Shown: positions 58,047 to 64,000 of the stretch, piece after piece
Layout of the letters: the number at the start of each line of letters is the position of its first letter
Numbering within the stretch: position 1 is the stretch's first letter
NCBI GenBank assembly: GCA_001466705.2
Contig: LATX02000200.1
Span: 1,860,001-1,924,000, forward strand
DNA from: Moniliophthora roreri
Taxonomy: Eukaryota; Basidiomycota; Agaricomycetes; Agaricales; Marasmiaceae
Reading direction: 5' to 3'
DNA: 64,000 bases
The notes under the pieces: model-generated
The model's database searches: none
Seen by the model: only the letters and a program-made list of their open reading frames with translations
What the model was told of the DNA's origin: nothing
Made by a program: the position numbers and the translations under genes

Positions 58047-59961
58047 TCAAGGCAATGGTTCCCGACTACTGGATAGACGATTCAGGTGAATGTAAACGTC
58101 CGTGCCAAAACCGTCCATTGAAATCAACCTAAGGTCTCCTCCGAAATATCTTGCGTAAAGTCTACTCAGTGGTAGACCGTATCCAAATCCAGCCATAGGA
58201 GCTTTGAAATCACTCGCATGGAAGTCCTCCTCAAGTCCCTATATCAATGAATCATGGTCCGTGGGGTTTAATCTGCGGGAACGAAGGAAGGACATACCTG
58301 TCCGGGTCCTAAATTCATTGTAGTATACATGTACGTCCAAATTAGCCCCATGGCGCTACGTGGAATTCCACCTCCCTCGTCGCTAATCTTGATCGTGATA
58401 TCCTCCTTGCCTTCGACAACAATGACCTTGATGGGAGGATAGCCACGCTCTTCTGTATCCTTATTGATACCATGCCTTTCGACGACGGCACGTAAAGAGT
58501 TCTGATACAAAACTGAGAAGCTATACACGACGAAGGACACTTTTTTTTTACCTTCAAGAGCTCGAAGACTATGTGCGACAAATGACCCGGCACGTATGGG
58601 AAAGTCAAGTTCTTCGGGCAAATGAGCTGAACCGGAGGTGAAGACAATAACGCGTAATGTTCTTCGCAAATGAAACGAGCGTTCTCGATCGCCTCTTGCA
58701 TTATATCATGTACATTCTAATCGAAATCAGCATCGTATCCGTACGTGCAGCAGCAAATTTACTCACCGCACGCGTGCAGATGATTCCAACATAATCCGGG
58801 TGCGATTGCTGAGTGTTGAGGGCGACATCTGAAAGAGACAAGGAGAATAAGAATGTGACGGAAGTGTTTTAGCTAGTGAAATTCATTTACGTTGCCCGAT
58901 TAAGAATCGTATCCCAATACGCGACATATAGAAACGATCCAACCACTGTTGTATATCCAGTCCTATGTGCTTTGCGTTCTGAGCCCGCTTCCATTCTAGC
59001 ACCTAAATCAGAGAATCGTTGTCAGCGAAGGTTTGAGCCCGGGGTGTTCGAGACTTACGCCCTGGGCCACCGTGGTCACAGTTGGATCATGCCGGTGTTT
59101 GATCGCTTCAAGTGCCCTCGTGAATCGATGATTATAGTCTTGAACTTCGGGTGGCCACTCAATTGACGCAAGCGGAGCGGCGTAATACCTTGGAAAGTGA
59201 TGAGCCAAGCCTGGCTACATCAGTCAAGGGAATGCAAAGACCACCTTTTGTCCACAGGAACGCGCATCTTGAGCTTATTGAATCCAGCTCCCTGAGAATT
59301 GCTCTCGATATTCTCCACATAGCTATACGGGGTCCCATCTCCGCGAAGATCGACATGTTCGTGCCCATCTACCATCATACTTCGGTGGTCGAGGGAGGGA
59401 TTCGGTACACTTGAGGGTAGTAGGCCTTCATCTGACGATGCCATGAGTGCACGACGGATCTCTGGACGAAGCGTTGGAACTGGCGGGAAGGTGATCAACT
59501 CCTGAAGCCCAGCGGGGTCAGCGCGTCTCGGCAGCGAGAAATGTGCACCATGACGCACCTCAAAACTCTGAGCGTACCAGTTCTTCACTTTGATGATAGA
59601 TGTCATCTTGCTGAGATCGTGAGGTAGTTCATCAAGCTCTTTGACACGGTGTGCAAGTCGGACAGGAAGCTCCTCTATAAAGCAGACAAATTCAATGCAT
59701 GTCAGCAACATCAAACAGTCAAGGGCGTATTTACGCAGCTATAAAGACATGCCTGAAAGGAACTGGGACGCCCTTAGTAACGTTCCTTGGCTAGGATTCT
59801 GCCCAAAGAGTACCATCTGTTGGAGAGATACTGTAAATTGAGATATCATGAGCAACCCATGTCCCAGCTGAGATGAAAAACTAACCGCCAGTCTGAGCAA
59901 ATGAGGCGAAGTGATGTATCTTATCCCAAAGTGATGGGGTGATTCTAAACCGTGCAGACAT
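58047..59961 (-). CDS. Mitochondrial pyruvate dehydrogenase kinase
   Basis: This kinase of the PDK/BCKDK family phosphorylates and switches off pyruvate dehydrogenase E1 alpha in the mitochondrial matrix. It starts [20 protein letters not shown], the usual N-terminus, with [19 protein letters not shown] (the four-helix domain, His in AHR), [34 protein letters not shown] and the linker [18 protein letters not shown]. The GHKL ATPase part has [14 protein letters not shown] (N box, split by an intron), [11 protein letters not shown] (G1 box), [11 protein letters not shown] and [19 protein letters not shown] (G2 box), and it ends SSREPLP. About nine introns. All boxes are intact. BCKDK is the alternative, less likely because of the PDK-like [19 protein letters not shown] block. 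Confidence 0.92.
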
Positions 59962-60182
59962 GAGGGTAGAAGGAAAGGGTGTTAAAGGAGCTTAAGAACG
60001 GAAGTTGGACATCATCCGGAAGACAATCGTGGAGTGAATCGATTAGGAGTAATTCTGATTGGCTGAAAGTCCGACAAGCATGTGATAAACTGCTTGGCAC
60101 AAACTTGACATGTATATACGCTACTGCGCTCAGTTCCGTTGTAGCATGATTATGGACGGATCTCAAGCTTTCCGTATCCAAC

Positions 60183-61610
60183 TCAACCGACCCTCGCCTT
60201 CTTCCTCGCAGGTCCTGCACCGCTTGCTCCAGTATAAACTCCACCTCCACTCACACTCGCAAAACTTGTTGTCGCGCTTCCGGCCTGTGCAAAAGGAGCT
60301 CCTGGTCCTCTAGTATTGTTCTGGGCTTGAGCAGGCACCATAGATGGAGCGTCGTCCTGTGTGATTCGACGATGAGGCGGTATTTGATGAGTATTATTGA
60401 CTGCAGCGAAAGCGCTGAAGAGAGGAGCGTCAGCCTATTAAAAGACAGATTCAATAATGGACGGACTTCCACGTCGGCAGTGGCTCCTCTTGAAACCACG
60501 CGTGCTGTAGTGCCGCTCGGGCAGTAAGTCGACGATCCGGGTCGTACACGAACAGCTGTCGAAGCAGGTTGTAGCCTTCCTGTGAGCGGATCCGAGACTG
60601 GCACCATTCAGGCAAACGACAAGGAAATCTATATCCTAACGTCAGCTAGGCTTTGGACCCAGAAACAGTCACACTCACCTGTCCAATCTCATCATATTCG
60701 TATACTCTGGCATATCTGCCAAGCCTGGCCATATCCCCGTCTCTGGTGTCCCTAACACCTCAAAAATTTTCAATAGCTGGTCCTTCTGAAATGGAACATT
60801 CTTTTTTCCATCCATTTTTGCTTCCTCCCCCTTGAATATTGGTCTTAGGCTCGCGAGTTCCGCGAGCACACAACCTACAGCCCAACAATCGATGGGTTTC
60901 CCGTAATGTTTTGCTCCTAAAAGAAGTTCGGGCGCCCGATACCAGATCGTCACAACTACCTTGTCGCCCGCAAAGAGTGGTTGGAGGGGTTCATAAATTA
61001 ATCGTGCGAGACCAAGATCACCGATTTTCACGACACCGGAAGAGGTGATGAGGATATTGGCAGGTTTGAGGTCGCGGTGAAGGATGTGGCAAGAATGTAG
61101 ATAGATGAGACCATTTAGCAGCTGGTAAATGAGAGATTTGAGGATAGCAGTTGGAATTGGATAACGAAGGGTCTGTGAGTGGTGATGTATGACTTGTAAA
61201 AAGTCGTGCTCGGCATAGTCGAAGACCATGTAAATGGATTTATCTTCCAGTATCACTTCCTTGAGCGCAACTACGTTTTCGTGATTGATCTCCCTGTTAA
61301 GCTACCGCCGTTGTCACTATATTTCCCTTGAGCAGACACAGAAGCTTACCGCAATCTCCCTGATAGCACTCTGACTTATTCCCGTGTAGGTGATAACATC
61401 CCCCTCCTTGTCAGGCTTGAACTTTTTGATTGCGTGAATTGTTCCAGAGCCATCCTGGCTTTGCGCCTTGTACACACGACCGTAAGTTCCAGACGAAATG
61501 AAGCCAAGGATCGTGTATTTTGATTGTACTGTCCGCCGACTCTGGTCGCGCTTTGCACGATAAATACGCATAACATCGGTTTGAGCTGTAGTAGGCCAGT
61601 CGTCGTGCAT
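60183..61610 (-). CDS. ssn3: Cyclin-dependent kinase 8 (Mediator kinase Ssn3/Srb10)
   Basis: This is the kinase of the Mediator CDK8 module, which with cyclin C phosphorylates the polymerase II CTD and transcription factors in the nucleus. It starts [23 protein letters not shown] loop: [19 protein letters not shown]-type Lys: [13 protein letters not shown]-helix motif: [12 protein letters not shown], where SQSA replaces the PSTAIRE-like sequence, as in CDK8. Catalytic loop: [14 protein letters not shown]. Activation start: DLGLARLIY. It also has [18 protein letters not shown], a CDK8-type segment [22 protein letters not shown], and [14 protein letters not shown] with FPCRLPEW. The tail is low-complexity ([14 protein letters not shown]) and ends in basic PARKKARVG, a likely nuclear signal. 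Four or five introns. Lies 222 bp downstream of the PDH-kinase start, on the same strand. Confidence 0.92.
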
Positions 61611-61858
61611 GATGAAAATTTAAGGGGGTACAAGTATCGCCAAATGGATCGAATCAAACCCCAGACAGTAGATGTTCAAGTCTGTCAAAATAGCCTCGTG
61701 TTATTTTGGAGGACGAGACCTGGGGTGAGATGATGGTTCAAACTGGAGGTCACGATCGCCCCTCCCTACCAAAGACCCCCATGGACAACTTCAAAGGGAT
61801 GTCATAGGTCAACTCATTAATTTACTCTCTGGTCAGAGCATCTTGACGATTTCAAATG
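61611..61858. other. Upstream region of Cdk8
   Basis: No gene is recognised here. Confidence 0.3.
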
Positions 61859-62421
61859 TCAGACGTGCGACGGCCTCTGCGCACCCTGCTTCGGCAAGAT
61901 TGTTCCTCGCAATTTGCATCCCCCAGTTTCTATCGAAGTCATTCGTTTAAATATCCTCCCATCTGACACGGAAAGGGCACAGGCTTCAGCACTCTTGAAA
62001 GAGGAGTTGGAGGAATTGTGGCCTGTCCACAATAAGGTGAAAGTAGTGGGGCTTGCTTTGGTTCGACGTTCTGAAAAGCGTCGTAGCTGGCTTACACCAA
62101 CTCGATTGTCTTTCAGTTCGTTTGTCAAAAGGCTACAGCTTGACTATCAAAGATAATGGACGAAAGATACAGGCTCCAGCACTTGCTTTATCCCAAGTGC
62201 CCATTCTGAACTTGGCCGGAACTCACCAACGGATTCCCGATTGGTTCTCGAATGAGACTGCGCTTGGCCTGAGGGGCAGCCTCAGAATCGGGGCGGTTCT
62301 CAGACCTGCTCCGCGCAAGTATCGACCACATGCGACACTCTTATCCGTGATGCCGGAAATTTGCACGTCAGCGAGCTTTAGTGCCATACGCAAAGAGTCC
62401 CAAGGGGTAGTGCAAGGCTGA
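61859..62421 (+). other. Possible hypothetical gene or fragment
   Basis: Two overlapping plus-strand frames (61914-62156 and 62053-62421) look partly coding: HPPVSIEVIRLNILPSDTER with a Leu/Glu-rich helix, then PILNLAGTHQRIPDWFSNE and KYRPHATLL. A start at 61859 (MSDVRRPLRTLLRQDC) closes early. A frame break between the two parts would be needed. I recognise no family. It may be an unrecognised small gene with an intron near 62090, or a decayed gene. Confidence 0.25.
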
Positions 62422-62679
62422 AGCTCTGAAGAACGGTTCTCCGGCCATAATAAGACATTGAACTACCGTTGTTTATTTGCTCGGCCCTTCAATCATGTCA
62501 CTAGTACTTCGATGACCTCGGTCTACCATCACACTTTGGAGAACGTCCTCAACTCGTGTTGCTACCCGTTTACAGCTATTTGCGAAAAGAATGGAAATGG
62601 TTGCATATGTCATGAGTTACTGTAGTGACGCAGTCGCAACTCACTCGTTTACTCTTACGGTTTGCGTGACATCAGCCTG

Positions 62680-63600
62680 AAAAACAATGCGCTCAGCCTC
62701 AGTCGATTGGCGCTCGATGGCCCAGACGCATTTGCAGATTTGTTCGAGTCTCTTGTCTTGCCTCCCTGACTTCTCTCAACATGGGGCAATGAACCAAACT
62801 TCTCGTTTGAGAACTGCGTAGCTGGGATAACGACATCATATCGGAAATTCTATACGGGATGCCCAACTTGACCTCGCTAAAGTTCCGAATCAAACGGGAA
62901 CAGGACGCTTCATCCATCATCTCTAAAATCACCATTCGTGGCTCGCCAAGGCCACCACTCGTACCGAAATTGATAAAATTCAGTGTACACGGGGCGGGTT
63001 TTTCCGTCGTATCGCCCCATGAAATGGCTATCGCGACGTCGGTCCCGTTTTTACAGATGGTAAAGTCCAGAAGCAGAAAAGGCCTCGCAAGTTCTATATT
63101 TCCGTTGTCTATGGCTCATGTGTCGTCCAGCGCTCGTGGTACACGCATTGGGTCGTTTCGGGGTCCACCGTGTTTGATCCTGCCGTTCAACACCGAATGC
63201 TGGTTCAGGGTATGAACTGCACTATAGGTGTAGGGCGACAACGATGGTCGTAGTTTTCAAGCCATTGTATCTGTATCCTGATAGCTGTATAGTGTGTACC
63301 ATCTATTCCATAATGCTGGGAGATGTGTGCGTGTGAGACACTTACAAGGTCGTCGGATCAGCCGTGATTAGGTTGTTGATTTCTGTGATTGACCCAATTG
63401 AAACTGACTCCCACTGCCATCTTTTCCACATGACACTACAGATATATTTTACTCTCACTAGTTATTCAATGATGCATTCGAATACAAGGACAAGAATACC
63501 TTGCTTTGGACGTTCATCCATATGATTGAACCGCGATGGGGTCTTGGGAAGGGATTAGAGGAGGTCAGAGGACGTTGGTCACGGGCACGCATACGCTGGA
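62680..63600 (+). pseudogene. Remains of an F-box/LRR-like gene
   Basis: Blocks typical of the C-terminal part of agaricomycete F-box proteins appear in changing frames: LSRLALDGPDAFADLFESLVLPP, ELRSWDNDIISEILYGMPNLTSLKF, PKLIKFSVHGAGFSVVSP and, after breaks, KNTLLWTFIHMIEPRWGLGKGLEEV. No N-terminal F-box is seen. In-frame stops and frame changes separate the blocks. Such families expand and decay often in these fungi. The assignment is by general resemblance only. Confidence 0.4.
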
Positions 63601-64000
63601 TTTTCCCGCCACTCCATGCGAACGGATTGTGAGTACCAAGATGGTGAGTACCTAGTCTTCAAGAGCGTTTCGCCTGCCTGACTGGCTTCTTGTGTTTAGA
63701 TACAAATTGACAATCAGTGGAATGGTTCTAGCTTGTAAAGATCTAGAATCAACGTGGCAGCGCAGACTTATACCTCGCCACTTTCAATCTCTCGGCGTAG
63801 AAAGGGCTCAATGCATAGACTTACCCTATCTTGCATCCATCTACTGAACCACCTGAACCGCTTGAGTCATGAAGAATCGTTCGTCACACATGATCCTTCC
63901 TAAATCGCATACCACTCGGAGGACGTGCCGCAGAGCAGTGAGGCCACTGAGAACCAATTTCGGAAAAACGTGGCACGTAATGGGAAACTATGTAAGGTTT
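63601..64000. other. Right edge, nothing recognised
   Basis: Short frames only. A possible continuation of the decayed F-box-like region cannot be followed to the window end. Confidence 0.3.

Noticed and set aside
1..64000. CRISPR array, operon or bacterial defence system
   Set aside because: The window is intron-rich fungal nuclear DNA and no regularly spaced direct repeats of CRISPR type are visible.

Overview
This window is nuclear DNA of an agaricomycete-type basidiomycete (mushroom-forming fungus). The reasons are dense short GT-AG introns (mostly 47-60 nt), compact gene spacing, and the gene set: a DOPA-4,5-dioxygenase-like protein, tandem quinone-oxidoreductase-like enzymes, a GH55 glucanase, a decayed F-box gene and a tnp2-like transposase that begins MPDDYTE. 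Most genes were read by joining exons by eye, so internal boundaries are approximate unless exon coordinates are stated.

Layout. 0.36-5.5 kb holds three genes linked to splicing or RNA: SNW1/Prp45 (+), cyclin L (-) and an RS-rich protein (+). 6.7-10.7 kb is a complete Argonaute (+). 11.0-12.4 kb is the vitamin B6 synthase Pdx1/Snz (+). 14.3-18.2 kb is a secreted GH55 exo-beta-1,3-glucanase (+), and 18.8-20.3 kb a RING-finger protein with a C-terminal membrane segment (+). 20.5-21.5 kb is a DOPA-dioxygenase-like gene (-), divergent from a quinone-oxidoreductase-like gene (21.75-23.0 kb), which is followed by a decayed copy of itself (23.2-24.5 kb). 24.7-27.6 kb is a decayed pectate-lyase-like gene (-). 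28-33.6 kb carries an Arg-rich membrane protein, SFT2 and a Upf1-like SF1 helicase. 34.5-37.8 kb is a broken DNA transposon. 38.5-48.9 kb holds glyoxalase II (-), a single-pass membrane protein (+), the aminoadipate reductase Lys2 (-) and the Rtp1/TANGO6-like factor (+).

48.9-59.9 kb is the unstable part of the window. It has two further quinone-oxidoreductase-like genes (-), a Ctr copper-transporter-like gene (+), a MITE-like element with perfect 18-bp inverted repeats, a degenerate tandem repeat, two DJ-1/PfpI-like genes in a segmental duplication, and partial copies of the pyruvate-dehydrogenase-kinase, Ctr and oxidoreductase genes. The intact PDH kinase (58.0-60.0 kb, -) and the Mediator kinase Cdk8/Ssn3 (60.2-61.6 kb, -) follow. 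The last 2 kb holds unassigned sequence and the remains of an F-box-type gene.

Themes. Housekeeping genes (splicing, B6, lysine, Golgi, glyoxalase, Mediator) alternate with two families that expand and decay (quinone oxidoreductase, DJ-1/PDK block). Several convergent gene pairs end within 30-100 bp of each other in a genome that encodes a slicer-type Argonaute. I found no wholly new multi-gene system. The least expected signals are the small inverted-repeat element carrying a telomere-like CCTAAC run, and the DJ-1 pair, in which one copy appears to splice out a segment that the other copy reads as exon.
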